From assembly GCA_037133915.1 (NCBI GenBank), contig JBAXND010000002.1:124001-188000 (forward strand): a DNA stretch of 64,000 bases, in the 5' to 3' direction. This document shows positions 17,536 through 25,973 of this stretch, in pieces (positions within the stretch are counted from its first letter, which is position 1; the number at the start of each line of letters is the position of its first letter). A program made the position numbers and the translations under genes. Source of the stretch: Bacteroidota bacterium. Its GTDB lineage: Bacteria; Bacteroidota; Bacteroidia; Bacteroidales; CAIWKO01. A model generated the notes under the pieces. That model was given only the letters and a program-made list of their open reading frames with translations, ran no database searches and was not told the origin of the DNA.

Positions 17536-19980
17536 ATGATTTCACGCAGGATATTATTATTTATTTTACTTATTTCAGCGACCCTTCCGTTGTTGGCTCA
17601 GTTTCGTGTACAGGGCCGTGTAATTGATTCTGTAACTCTCAGCCCACTTGCTTTTGTGAATATTATAGTGAATGATAGCCAGTATGGAGGGCTTACTGAT
17701 ATTGATGGTGAATTTAGCTTTTCGTTGCCCTTTCAGGTTCATTCATTGACACTGAGCTATGTTGGATATAAACAAAAAACGGTGCAGGTTGCGGGAAAAA
17801 GCGACCTTAAAATAGACCTGTTGCGTGTTAATTATGAACTCTCGGAAGTGGTGGTTGTCCCCGGGGAAAATCCTGCCCACCGCATTATCCGAAGAGTAAT
17901 AGAAAACAGAGAGGCAAACAATCCCGAAAAGAATCTTCACACGTTCCGTTATAAATCGTATAACAAAACAACTGCCGAATGGTACTTTGATGAGAGCCGC
18001 ATCACGAAATACCAAGATAACGGCGATTCGGCAAAGGCAGACTCTCTCTATATTAATTTGCTAAAGCAATCGGAGGAGCACAGCATTTTGATGATGGAAT
18101 CGTGTACCGAGCGGATATACATGACGCCGGCTCATAGCCTTGAGACCGTACTTGCCACCCGGATTTCTGGTTTTATGGATCCCGCATTCGCATCTTTAGC
18201 AACAGATATTCAGCCATTTACTTTTTATGACGATTTGATAACACTCAATCTGACGGATGTGAAGGACTATTTAAATCCGGTAGGGAATGGCAGCATTGGC
18301 AGGTACAGTTATATTATTGAGGACACATTATACCACGGCACCGACAGCATCTATGTGATTTCATATCATCCGCTGCGTGGTAAAACATTTAACGGTTTGA
18401 AGGGTTTACTGTATATCAATACGAATGGCTATGCATTGCAAAATGTAATTGCTGAGCCTGCAGATGAAGGGCTGTGGACGATAAAAATTCAGCAGGAATA
18501 TGAGCTCATTGATGGCAAACAGTGGTTTCCTGTAAAGCTGAATTATGATTGGATTCTGCCCAAATATCCCTCGCCAAAAGTTGGGATGGTAATGCATGGC
18601 AGAAGTTATTTCAGCAATATTGAGCTTAATCCTTTGCTTTCGGGAAAAGATTTTATTCCTGAAAAAATAGTGATGGATAAAAATGCTGCAACGCGTGATG
18701 AGATTTACTGGAATCAACGTAGGGCTGATACTTTGAGCGTCCGCGAACGCAAAACTTATGTAGTGGTTGACAGCATGGGAAAGAAAATGAATTTTGATTA
18801 TCTGGTAAGGCTATCGAGCGAAATACTCGAAGGCAATCTTCCGGTAGGACCGGTCAGTATAATTGCAGATAGACTCTACAGTAGTAACGCCATTGAAGGC
18901 AATCGCTTAGGTTTTGGTTTGATGACCAATAATAAGATGGCAAAATGGGTATCGGTTGGCGGATATTTTGGCTACGGAACAAAAGACCGGCGATGGAAGT
19001 ACGGGGGTAATGCGGTTTTTACGTTAAGTCATAACCAGGAGATTAAATTAAAATTCGCTTACGCGAATGACCTTTGGGCTGCGGGGCAAAGCCGTTTGCC
19101 GGGTATTGGCGGTTCTGCATACTGGACAGGCTACATCAATACTCGCCTTGACCGCGGAGAACAGAAGTCGGCATCGGTCAGCTTCAGATGTTTTAGGTAC
19201 GGCGAATTCAATGTGTCACTGTCGCAGCAACGCCTGCATCCGGAATACAATTTTACCTGGTCGGGTAGTGGCGATACTCTGAATGGAAATATTTTTGATT
19301 TCACAGAAGCGCGCATTGGAGCAAAATATTCATTTCGTGATAATCTGGTAGATGCTTTTGATAAAAAAGTATCACTCGGCTCCATGTATCCTGTGCTTTA
19401 TTTCAGCTATTCGCGTGGCATCACGGGCATTTTAAAAGGAAAATTCAGGTATGATAAATTTGAAATGGCGCTTGAAAAAAGAATACGAATTCGAAATGTC
19501 GGACTTATGTCGTTTCTGGTTGAAGGCGGCTATATTATGGGCGATGTCCCTTACATGAAATTATTCGCGGCGCGTGGCACTTATGACCGAGATTTTCCCG
19601 CACTGATAAAGAATTCATTTCAGACAATGCGCCCTGGAGAATTTACAAGCAGCCGGTACGCAAGTTTGTTTGTGAGTCATAATTTCGGAAGTTTGTTATT
19701 TAAAGTGAAAAAATTCAATCCGGAGATAAGCCTCGTGCAGGGCGTTTTATTCGGAGACATCAAGGCCGGTAAAAAATACAACGGAATAAGCGTAGCTGCT
19801 CCCGACAAAGGTTTTTTTGAAGCAGGCCTCGTTATAGATAATCTGATAAAAATAAAATTACTGAACATCGTTTATCTTGGGCTTGGCTGCGGTGCGTATT
19901 ATCGTTACGGTTATTATTCATTTAATAAACCTATTGATAATGCAGCGTTTAAAATATCGCTGAAACTGGGAAGCACCTAG
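17536..19980 (+). CDS. DUF5686 / carboxypeptidase-like regulatory domain outer-membrane protein
   Basis: It has 814 residues. A signal peptide (MISRRILLFILLISATLPLLAQ) is followed by a carboxypeptidase-regulatory-like (CarbopepD_reg_2) domain at about 22-105 (VQGRVIDSVTLSPLAFVNIIVND, GGLTDIDGEFSFSLP, LTLSYVGYKQKTV). A long DUF5686-type region follows, whose last ~400 residues alternate polar and aromatic residues like a beta-barrel and end near FKISLKLGST. It is predicted to lie in the outer membrane. These proteins resemble TonB-dependent receptors at the N-terminus but lack the plug, and their substrate is unknown. A GTG lies one codon upstream of the ATG chosen. The 3' end abuts a heptanucleotide repeat. 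Confidence 0.85.
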   Translation: MISRRILLFILLISATLPLLAQFRVQGRVIDSVTLSPLAFVNIIVNDSQYGGLTDIDGEFSFSLPFQVHSLTLSYVGYKQKTVQVAGKSDLKIDLLRVNYELSEVVVVPGENPAHRIIRRVIENREANNPEKNLHTFRYKSYNKTTAEWYFDESRITKYQDNGDSAKADSLYINLLKQSEEHSILMMESCTERIYMTPAHSLETVLATRISGFMDPAFASLATDIQPFTFYDDLITLNLTDVKDYLNPVGNGSIGRYSYIIEDTLYHGTDSIYVISYHPLRGKTFNGLKGLLYINTNGYALQNVIAEPADEGLWTIKIQQEYELIDGKQWFPVKLNYDWILPKYPSPKVGMVMHGRSYFSNIELNPLLSGKDFIPEKIVMDKNAATRDEIYWNQRRADTLSVRERKTYVVVDSMGKKMNFDYLVRLSSEILEGNLPVGPVSIIADRLYSSNAIEGNRLGFGLMTNNKMAKWVSVGGYFGYGTKDRRWKYGGNAVFTLSHNQEIKLKFAYANDLWAAGQSRLPGIGGSAYWTGYINTRLDRGEQKSASVSFRCFRYGEFNVSLSQQRLHPEYNFTWSGSGDTLNGNIFDFTEARIGAKYSFRDNLVDAFDKKVSLGSMYPVLYFSYSRGITGILKGKFRYDKFEMALEKRIRIRNVGLMSFLVEGGYIMGDVPYMKLFAARGTYDRDFPALIKNSFQTMRPGEFTSSRYASLFVSHNFGSLLFKVKKFNPEISLVQGVLFGDIKAGKKYNGISVAAPDKGFFEAGLVIDNLIKIKLLNIVYLGLGCGAYYRYGYYSFNKPIDNAAFKISLKLGST

Positions 19981-19981
19981 G

Positions 19982-20034
19982 AATGAAAAATGAAAAATGA
20001 AAAATGAAAAATGAAGAATGAAGAATGAAGAATG
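19982..20034. repeat. Heptanucleotide tandem repeat (AATGAAA/AATGAAG)
   Basis: Four copies of AATGAAA are followed by three of AATGAAG and a partial AATG, a total of 53 bases. It begins two bases after the TAG stop of the DUF5686 gene. A shorter copy of the same motif lies on the minus strand at 41727-41749, over another gene's stop codon. Confidence 0.95.
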
Positions 20035-20154
20035 TGGACAGAATTCACCCGTGATAATTGAAATTCACAATTCAATGTTAGTTTATAGCACAATGGTCAA
20101 TTGAGTATGTTTGAAATATTTCGTTATTTTTACTGCATAAAAAAAAGGAATAAG

Positions 20155-20751
20155 ATGGGATTGCTGAATAAAAGAATTGAGTTTTTTATTGTTTTTGTTG
20201 CTTTAGCCGCTTTAGTGTCGTGCAAGCCTTCGCCAAAAAATGCGCAGCGATACTACGAAAATGTTACCGATATCATCGAGCCTTTACTTCAAAAGGAAAA
20301 CAACCTTATAGTGCTTATCAACAAAGAAATGGGTAAGGCGGCTTCGGGTGCATCGGTTCTTGAAAAACCTTCTGATAATTCAAATGCCGTTGCAGACAAA
20401 GAACTCGACGATACGTTTATTGCCTTTAAAGTGCAGGTTGAGCAAGCCTTATCTGATGCACGTCGACTTGAATCATTTGATGGAGAAACCGGTTTGAAAG
20501 ATGCTCTGGTGAAACTGCTTGAAGAATATCAACAGATTGTCAGCAATGAATATCCGGAAATTCTGAAAATTGTAAAAATACCCTCATCGGTCTATACCAA
20601 TGAGGATGACAATAAATTTATTTTACTGACTGAAAAAGTAGATGACCGTTTGCAGGAAAAAATAGATAATTTCACAAAGGAATCAAAGACTTTTGCAATG
20701 AAATATAAATTTGAAATTGCAACAGATAACGATACAATTCCAAAGAAATAA
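20155..20751 (+). CDS. Lipoprotein of unknown function, twin 1 (LIC11966-like)
   Basis: It has 198 residues from the ATG at 20155. The lipoprotein signal peptide ends LAALVSC, giving a lipidated Cys at about position 23, with KPSPKNAQ after it. The rest is predicted all-helical and highly charged (YYENVTDIIEPLLQKENNLI, VKLLEEYQQIVSNEYPEI, DDRLQEKIDNFTKES), ending KYKFEI. It resembles the twin encoded immediately downstream in length, helix pattern and the final KYKFEI, and both resemble the group annotated as LIC11966 family surface proteins; I make that match from memory. An A-rich stretch with GGA precedes the start. The ATG was chosen over upstream TTG/ATG codons because it places the signal peptide at the N-terminus. 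Confidence 0.75.
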   Translation: MGLLNKRIEFFIVFVALAALVSCKPSPKNAQRYYENVTDIIEPLLQKENNLIVLINKEMGKAASGASVLEKPSDNSNAVADKELDDTFIAFKVQVEQALSDARRLESFDGETGLKDALVKLLEEYQQIVSNEYPEILKIVKIPSSVYTNEDDNKFILLTEKVDDRLQEKIDNFTKESKTFAMKYKFEIATDNDTIPKK

Positions 20752-20776
20752 TATTGACAATTTAAACATCATACTT

Positions 20777-21295
20777 ATGAGAAAAATTGCAGGTACATTA
20801 TTATTTACAACAGTTATGCTGTGTGTTATGTCGTGTGGACCAACATCTGATCAGGCTATTGCGTATAATGATAAGATTATTGACCAGCAGGTGGCTATTA
20901 TCAATAAAATGGATGGTTTGAACACCAGTTTTAAAGACTGGTCAAACAAAGAAGGCATGGATAAAGCCTATGCCGAGGCCATCAAACAGGTTGAAGTTTC
21001 TATAACGGAAGTGACAGCCATGGATGCATTCGATAAGAATACAGAATTCAAAGAAGGAGCGTTGAGTTTATTCAAGGTCTATAAAAGTGTATTGGATAAT
21101 GAATACAAAGAAATGGTGGCTTTGTATAAGCTTCCTGACAATCTTTTTACGAAAGAGCAGGAAGATAAATGGACCAGCCTTTCGGAACAGGCGCTGAATA
21201 AAATGGATAACGGGCTGAATGAGCTCAAGCCAATCCAGTCAAAATTTGCTGAGAAATACAAATTCGAGATTAATAAAACGTATCACGAAAAGTAA
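20777..21295 (+). CDS. Lipoprotein of unknown function, twin 2 (LIC11966-like)
   Basis: It has 172 residues. The signal peptide MRKIAGTLLFTTVMLCVMSC has lipobox VMSC, followed by GPTSDQAIAYNDKIIDQQ. The mature part is helical and charged with the same order of motifs as twin 1 (FKEGALSLFKVYKSVLDNEYKEM, LPDNLFTKEQEDKW, KFAEKYKFEIN). It starts 25 bp after twin 1 stops and shares its terminator, so the two form a bicistronic unit. It is probably anchored to the outer or inner membrane. No function can be assigned from sequence. The start at 20777 was chosen because an in-frame codon at 20711 would overlap twin 1. Confidence 0.78.
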   Translation: MRKIAGTLLFTTVMLCVMSCGPTSDQAIAYNDKIIDQQVAIINKMDGLNTSFKDWSNKEGMDKAYAEAIKQVEVSITEVTAMDAFDKNTEFKEGALSLFKVYKSVLDNEYKEMVALYKLPDNLFTKEQEDKWTSLSEQALNKMDNGLNELKPIQSKFAEKYKFEINKTYHEK

Positions 21296-21301
21296 GAAAA
21301 A

Positions 21302-21331
21302 AAAGACCGCATCGTCGCGGTCTTTTTTTTT
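21302..21331. terminator. Bidirectional terminator between the lipoprotein twins and aspS
   Basis: A 9-bp stem AAAGACCGC/GCGGTCTTT (21302-21310 with 21317-21325) and a 6-base loop, with an A run on the left and T run on the right. It serves both convergent units. The T run overlaps the aspS stop codon. Confidence 0.9.
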
Positions 21332-23081
21332 ATGATTTCAAATCGAGTTTGATATTCAGCTCGGTAAGCTGTGCCGGATTAATGGCCGAAGGCGATTCCG
21401 ACATGATATCGCGACCCGCGTTATTCTTCGGGAATGCAATAAAATCACGTATTGAATCGGATCCTCCGAAAACGGCACACCAACGGTCGAAACCAAAGGC
21501 AATACCACCGTGAGGCGGAGCACCGAATTCAAACGCATTCATCAGAAAACCGAACTGGTTCTGTGCTTCTTCGTCGCTGAAGCCGAGCACTTCGAACATG
21601 CGCTTCTGCAAATCTTTATTATGTATGCGGATAGAACCTCCGCCAATCTCAATGCCATTAATTACAAGGTCGTAAGCATTGGCCTTTACTTTTCCGGGGT
21701 CGGTATGCATAAGTTCAAAATCGTCGGGTCGCGGTGACGTAAACGGGTGATGCATCGCGTAATAACGCTTTGAATCTTCGTCCCATTCCAGCAGCGGAAA
21801 ATCGACCACCCACAGCGGTCTGTAAACATTCTTATCTCGCAAGCCCAGCCGTGTACCCATCTCCAGTCGGAGTTCACAGAGTGCTTTCTGCGTTTTTTCT
21901 CTTGCACCGGCAAGAACCAGCACGAGGTCGCCTGCTGAAGAGCCAAAGGCTGCCGCCCATTTTTTCAGCTCTTCTTCATTAAAGAATTTGTCAACGGACG
22001 ATTTGAGTGTACCGTCTTCGTTGTGACGCATATAAATCATTCCGGTTGCGCCAATCTGCGGCTTCTTTACAAAATCGGTAAGCTCATCAAGCTGCTTGCG
22101 AGTATAGTTTGCGGCACCCGGCACGCAGATTCCGACAATAATTCCGGCATCGTCAAATACCTTAAAATCCTTGCCTTTCGCAATATCAGTAATCTCTTTG
22201 AACTCCATCCCGAAGCGGATATCCGGCTTGTCGGAGCCATAAAGGTTCATTGCGGTATCGTAGGGCATTCTCGGGAAATCGCCGATTTCCATTCCTTTCA
22301 CTACGCGAAACAGGTGTTTGGCAAGTCCTTCGAAGGTGTCAAGGATATCGTCGCGGGTAACAAACGACATTTCACAGTCAATCTGCGTAAACTCCGGCTG
22401 ACGGTCGGCACGAAGGTCTTCATCGCGGAAGCATCGTACTATCTGGAAATAGCGGTCGTAGCCTGCAACCATTAATAATTGCTTGTATTGCTGTGGCGAT
22501 TGCGGCAGAGCATAAAATTCGCCCGGATTCATGCGTGAAGGAACCACAAAATCGCGCGCACCTTCGGGTGTAGATTTTATCAGACAGGGCGTCTCAATTT
22601 CCATGAAACCCTGAAGGTTAAGATAATTGCGGGTTTCGATGCCCATTCGATGACGCAGTTCGAGGTTTGCTTTTACAGCCGGTCTGCGCAGGTCAAGATA
22701 ACGGTATTTCATGCGGATCTCATCACCGCCGTCAGTATTATCATCAATGGTGAAAGGCGGTAGTTTGGAGGCGTTTAATACTTCCAGATTGTTTACAATG
22801 ATCTCTATTTCGCCTGTAGCTATCTTTAAATTTTTATTACTGCGTTCGGCCACAATTCCGATAACGCGGATTACGTATTCGCGTCCTATCTGCCGCGCCT
22901 GTTCACAGATCGGACCGTCGGTTTCCATATTGAAAACAAGCTGCGTAATGCCGTAGCGGTCGCGCAGGTCGATAAAGGTCATGCCTCCCAGATCCCTTGA
23001 TTTATGAACCCATCCGCAAAGGGTAACGGTACTTCCTTCATTCTTCAGCGTAAGCTCGCCGCAGGTGTTTGTCCTATACAT
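21330..23081 (-). CDS. aspS: Aspartate--tRNA ligase
   Basis: It charges tRNA-Asp with aspartate in the cytoplasm. It has 583 residues, normal for the bacterial-type enzyme. Domain order: N-terminal OB fold ([26 protein letters not shown]); class II catalytic core with flipping loop ([28 protein letters not shown]); motif 2 region around [20 protein letters not shown]; a GAD insertion (about 290-410); and motif 3 ([10 protein letters not shown]). It ends DLKS, with the stop overlapping the terminator. It begins [11 protein letters not shown]. No exact TAnnTTTG is seen upstream, but TAATTTCG is one base off. Confidence 0.97.
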   Translation of the reverse strand: MYRTNTCGELTLKNEGSTVTLCGWVHKSRDLGGMTFIDLRDRYGITQLVFNMETDGPICEQARQIGREYVIRVIGIVAERSNKNLKIATGEIEIIVNNLEVLNASKLPPFTIDDNTDGGDEIRMKYRYLDLRRPAVKANLELRHRMGIETRNYLNLQGFMEIETPCLIKSTPEGARDFVVPSRMNPGEFYALPQSPQQYKQLLMVAGYDRYFQIVRCFRDEDLRADRQPEFTQIDCEMSFVTRDDILDTFEGLAKHLFRVVKGMEIGDFPRMPYDTAMNLYGSDKPDIRFGMEFKEITDIAKGKDFKVFDDAGIIVGICVPGAANYTRKQLDELTDFVKKPQIGATGMIYMRHNEDGTLKSSVDKFFNEEELKKWAAAFGSSAGDLVLVLAGAREKTQKALCELRLEMGTRLGLRDKNVYRPLWVVDFPLLEWDEDSKRYYAMHHPFTSPRPDDFELMHTDPGKVKANAYDLVINGIEIGGGSIRIHNKDLQKRMFEVLGFSDEEAQNQFGFLMNAFEFGAPPHGGIAFGFDRWCAVFGGSDSIRDFIAFPKNNAGRDIMSESPSAINPAQLTELNIKLDLKS

Positions 23082-23196
23082 ATTTCATTGGTTTATCAGG
23101 CTGCGAAATTAATAAAAAAACAGGGGCGGAAGCAGGTGGGGGCAAATGCGTTGGTTAATTCTCTGCCATACACGAACATCATATCACATTTAGTTT

Positions 23197-23204
23197 TAAT
23201 TTTG
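23197..23204 (+). promoter_or_regulatory. -7 element of gldA
   Basis: TAATTTTG (TAnnTTTG), 46 bases before the ATG at 23251. Confidence 0.5.
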
Positions 23205-23250
23205 CGCTTTGCGCGAACGCGCATTTGATTACAGACAATACCTCAAAAAT

Positions 23251-24165
23251 ATGTCGATAAGGGTAGAACAGATAACTAAAAAATACGGGACGCAGAAAGC
23301 ACTGGATGCTGTTTCTTTCAGCATCCGCAAAGGAGAAATAGTGGGACTGCTTGGCCCGAACGGCGCCGGTAAATCCACGATGATGAAAATTCTCTCGTGC
23401 TATATTCCGCCAACATCAGGTCGTGCTGCGGTTTGCGATTTTGATATACTTGAGCAATCGCTTGATGTCCGTAAAAAGGTAGGATACCTTCCGGAGAATA
23501 ACCCGCTGTATCTTGATATGTATGTGAAAGAGTTTCTTCTTTTCATAGCAGGCATACACCGTTTGGGTAAAGCCAGTAAGTCACGCGTTGCCGAAATGAT
23601 TGACATGACAGGATTGCAGGCCGAACAAAATAAAAAAATAGGTGCATTATCCAAAGGCTACAAACAGCGTGTGGGTATTTCGCAAGCACTGATACACGAT
23701 CCCGAAGTGCTTATTCTGGATGAGCCTACATCAGGGCTCGATCCCAATCAAATTGTTGATATTCGTGATTTGATAAGTAACATCGGTAAACAAAAAACCG
23801 TGATGCTTTCTACACATATTATGCAGGAAGTGGAAGCTATTTGTGGTCGCGCCATTATTATTCACAACGGCATCATTGTGGCTGACGACTCCACGGCAAA
23901 TCTTTCGCGGCTTGCTACTACAGAAAACATCATCCTGGTTGAATTTGACCTTCCTGTTAAAGAAGCCCTGCTTAAAGCAATTCACGGCGTTCAGAAATTG
24001 AAATCTGTAAAAGCAAATACATGGGAATTACACTGTGACCCTTTGAAAGACCTGCGTTCAGATATTTTTCAGTTTGCCGTTCAGAACAAACTGAACATCC
24101 TGTCGATGCAGAAAAAAGAAGGTAAAAGTATTCAGGAAGTATTTCAGCAGCTCACTAAAGATTAA
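23251..24165 (+). CDS. gldA: ABC transporter ATP-binding protein, GldA-like
   Basis: This is the cytoplasmic ATPase of an ABC exporter, 304 residues. Walker A GPNGAGKST is at about 35-43. YLPENNPLYLDMYVKEFL matches GldA of gliding Bacteroidetes closely. The signature is LSKGYKQRVGISQAL and Walker B LILDEPTSGLDP. The C-terminal ~80 residues are the extension typical of GldA/CcmA-type subunits. In Flavobacterium, GldA works with GldF and GldG; neither is in the window, so the permease must be elsewhere or this ATPase serves another system. The start at 23251 gives MSIRVEQITKKYG; the longer frame upstream runs back toward the promoter. It overlaps the convergent methyltransferase gene by 4 bp. 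Confidence 0.88.
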   Translation: MSIRVEQITKKYGTQKALDAVSFSIRKGEIVGLLGPNGAGKSTMMKILSCYIPPTSGRAAVCDFDILEQSLDVRKKVGYLPENNPLYLDMYVKEFLLFIAGIHRLGKASKSRVAEMIDMTGLQAEQNKKIGALSKGYKQRVGISQALIHDPEVLILDEPTSGLDPNQIVDIRDLISNIGKQKTVMLSTHIMQEVEAICGRAIIIHNGIIVADDSTANLSRLATTENIILVEFDLPVKEALLKAIHGVQKLKSVKANTWELHCDPLKDLRSDIFQFAVQNKLNILSMQKKEGKSIQEVFQQLTKD

Positions 24166-24965
24166 CTGAATTTTCGCTGGCGCATCGCTTCAAAAATGAG
24201 TATTGCCGCGGATGTTGACACATTCAGCGAGTCGATGATACCCATCATTGGTATCTTTATGCGGTCGTCCACAGCAGCAATCCAGCCCGGCGTAAGCCCG
24301 GTAGATTCTGTTCCCATTACCAGTGCCGATGGACCCGACAAATCTGTTTCATAATAATATTTTTCCGCACTGAGCGCTGCCGCGAAACTTTTTATTTTGT
24401 TGTTTTTAAGCCATGATACGGTTTCTGCAAAGCCGGCTGCAGCAGTTTGTACTGTAAACACACAGCCAATGCTCGACCGAATCACGTTCGGATTATAAAT
24501 ATCCGTTGTCGGATCACAAATAATGAGGGCATCAACTTTCGCTGCGTCGGCAGTACGCAGCACGGCACCGAGGTTTCCGGGTTTTTCAACCGATTCAAGA
24601 ATCACAACTAATGGGTTTGCCGATAGTTTGATATTCTGTAAGCTGACAGGCTGCGGTACTGCCAACGCCACAAAACCGGAAGTGCTTTCGCGATAAGCAA
24701 TCTTATCAAACACCGGACGGCTCACATCAAAAATATTTTTTTCGCCGGGGTCGGAAAACAGGGAGCGTGGTAATTGCTCCCGTTTCAGCAATTCGGAGCA
24801 GTAAAAAACAGAATTGATATGCAGACCGGCCTTTATTGCAAGACCGGTTTCCTTTAATCCTTCTATAACAATAAGTCCCTGTTCCTTGCGGGCCGCGGCT
24901 TTTTTAAGGAGCAGAACTATGTTTTTTATCTTTGGGTTGGTAGTACTGACTATTTTTTCAGGCAT
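24162..24965 (-). CDS. TrmH/SpoU family RNA 2'-O-methyltransferase
   Basis: It is a SAM-dependent RNA ribose methyltransferase, 267 residues. An N-terminal substrate-binding domain (NPKIKNIVLLLKKAAARKEQGLIVIEG) is followed by a SPOUT domain with trefoil-knot motifs: motif 1 ESVEKPGNLGAVLRTADAAKV, motif 2 LVMGTESTGLTPGW and motif 3 IPMMGIIDSLNVSTSAAIL. This layout is that of RlmB/TsnR-type enzymes, which methylate 23S rRNA; the exact target is not deducible. The ATG at 24965 lies only 4 bases after the -7 element, so the mRNA is probably leaderless. It is divergent from a class I methyltransferase 40 bp away. Confidence 0.9.
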   Translation of the reverse strand: MPEKIVSTTNPKIKNIVLLLKKAAARKEQGLIVIEGLKETGLAIKAGLHINSVFYCSELLKREQLPRSLFSDPGEKNIFDVSRPVFDKIAYRESTSGFVALAVPQPVSLQNIKLSANPLVVILESVEKPGNLGAVLRTADAAKVDALIICDPTTDIYNPNVIRSSIGCVFTVQTAAAGFAETVSWLKNNKIKSFAAALSAEKYYYETDLSGPSALVMGTESTGLTPGWIAAVDDRIKIPMMGIIDSLNVSTSAAILIFEAMRQRKFS

Positions 24966-24969
24966 AATG

Positions 24970-24977
24970 CAAATGTA
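24970..24977 (-). promoter_or_regulatory. -7 element of the TrmH-family gene
   Basis: TACATTTG on the minus strand, followed by CATT and then the ATG. It predicts a leaderless mRNA. Confidence 0.6.
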
Positions 24978-24991
24978 AAAAAATTACCGAT

Positions 24992-24999
24992 TATCTTTG
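24992..24999 (+). promoter_or_regulatory. -7 element of the class I methyltransferase gene
   Basis: TATCTTTG on the plus strand, 6 bases before the ATG at 25006. It lies 14 bases from the oppositely directed element at 24970-24977, so the two promoters must overlap. Confidence 0.65.
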
Positions 25000-25005
25000 T
25001 TACCG

Positions 25006-25893
25006 ATGGAATTACTATCACCACACTGGATCGATTACGAACTCATTGACAGCGGCGGCTACGAAAAGCTGGAGCGTTTCGGCGCTTATATTCTTGCCCG
25101 TCCTGAGCCGCAGGCTTGCTGGAACAAGTCATTGGACGAGGCCGAATGGTTACGTTTGGCCCATGTTCACTTTGTGCGCGAAAAAGGAAGCAACGATAAA
25201 GAAAGCGAAAAAGGGCGATGGAATTTCTATAAAAAAATGCCCGAATCATGGTTCGTTTCGTATGCTTATAAAGAAATGAAACTGAAGTTCCGCCTGGGAC
25301 TTACATCATTCAAACACGTTGGTCTTTTTCCTGAACAGGCTGATAACTGGAATTTTATTCATGACACCATTGTGAATTCAGGAAACAAAATGCCGCGCGT
25401 ACTGAACCTGTTTGCATACACCGGCGGTGCATCTATTGCCGCAAAGGCTTCAGGTGCCGATGTAGTGCACGTTGATTCGGTAAAACAGGTGATAAGCTGG
25501 TCGCGTGAGAATATGGAAGCAAGCGGACTCGACGGCATACGTTGGGTAGTAGAAGATGCCATGAAATTTGTACGCCGCGAAGTGAAACGCGGCAGTCGTT
25601 ACAGCGGTATTATTCTCGATCCGCCGGCCTATGGACGTGGTCCCGACGGAGAAAGGTGGATTCTGGAAGATAGTATCAATGAACTTGCTTCACTTTGTGC
25701 TGAATTACTTGAACCCGTCAACAGCTTTTTTATTCTGAACCTGTATTCAATGGGCTTCTCGGCGCTGGTTGCCGAGAACTTAGCCAACTCATATTTCCCA
25801 AACCTGAAGTCAAAGCAGTATGGCGAATTGTTTTTCCCCGATCGTTCGGGCAATCGTTTGCCTCTTGGAATATTTTTACGCTTTACGCGATAA
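25006..25893 (+). CDS. Class I SAM-dependent methyltransferase, RlmI/RlmK-like
   Basis: It has 295 residues. Motif I region NLFAYTGGASIAAKASGADVVHVD is at about 133-156, the acidic SAM-ribose contact follows, and the catalytic-loop motif DPPAYGRG is at about 204-211. This set is typical of 23S rRNA cytosine/guanine methyltransferases of the RlmI/RlmKL C-terminal type (SAM-dependent methyltransferase, COG1092 group). The N-terminal PUA domain of RlmI is missing; about 100 residues of a short N-domain (HWIDYELIDSGGYEKLERFG) replace it. The frame also runs back to a TTG at 24997, but that codon lies inside the -7 element, so the ATG at 25006 is used. It is paired head-to-head with another RNA methyltransferase gene. 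Confidence 0.85.
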   Translation: MELLSPHWIDYELIDSGGYEKLERFGAYILARPEPQACWNKSLDEAEWLRLAHVHFVREKGSNDKESEKGRWNFYKKMPESWFVSYAYKEMKLKFRLGLTSFKHVGLFPEQADNWNFIHDTIVNSGNKMPRVLNLFAYTGGASIAAKASGADVVHVDSVKQVISWSRENMEASGLDGIRWVVEDAMKFVRREVKRGSRYSGIILDPPAYGRGPDGERWILEDSINELASLCAELLEPVNSFFILNLYSMGFSALVAENLANSYFPNLKSKQYGELFFPDRSGNRLPLGIFLRFTR

Positions 25894-25911
25894 TTGCAGA
25901 ATATTTTTTTT

Positions 25912-25919
25912 TACATTTG
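25912..25919 (+). promoter_or_regulatory. -7 element of fumC
   Basis: TACATTTG (TAnnTTTG), 54 bases before the first ATG at 25974. Confidence 0.5.
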
Positions 25920-25973
25920 GTTTGTTATTCAATTAACAGAATCTGAAACAATTATACGAACCACAAAAATATC

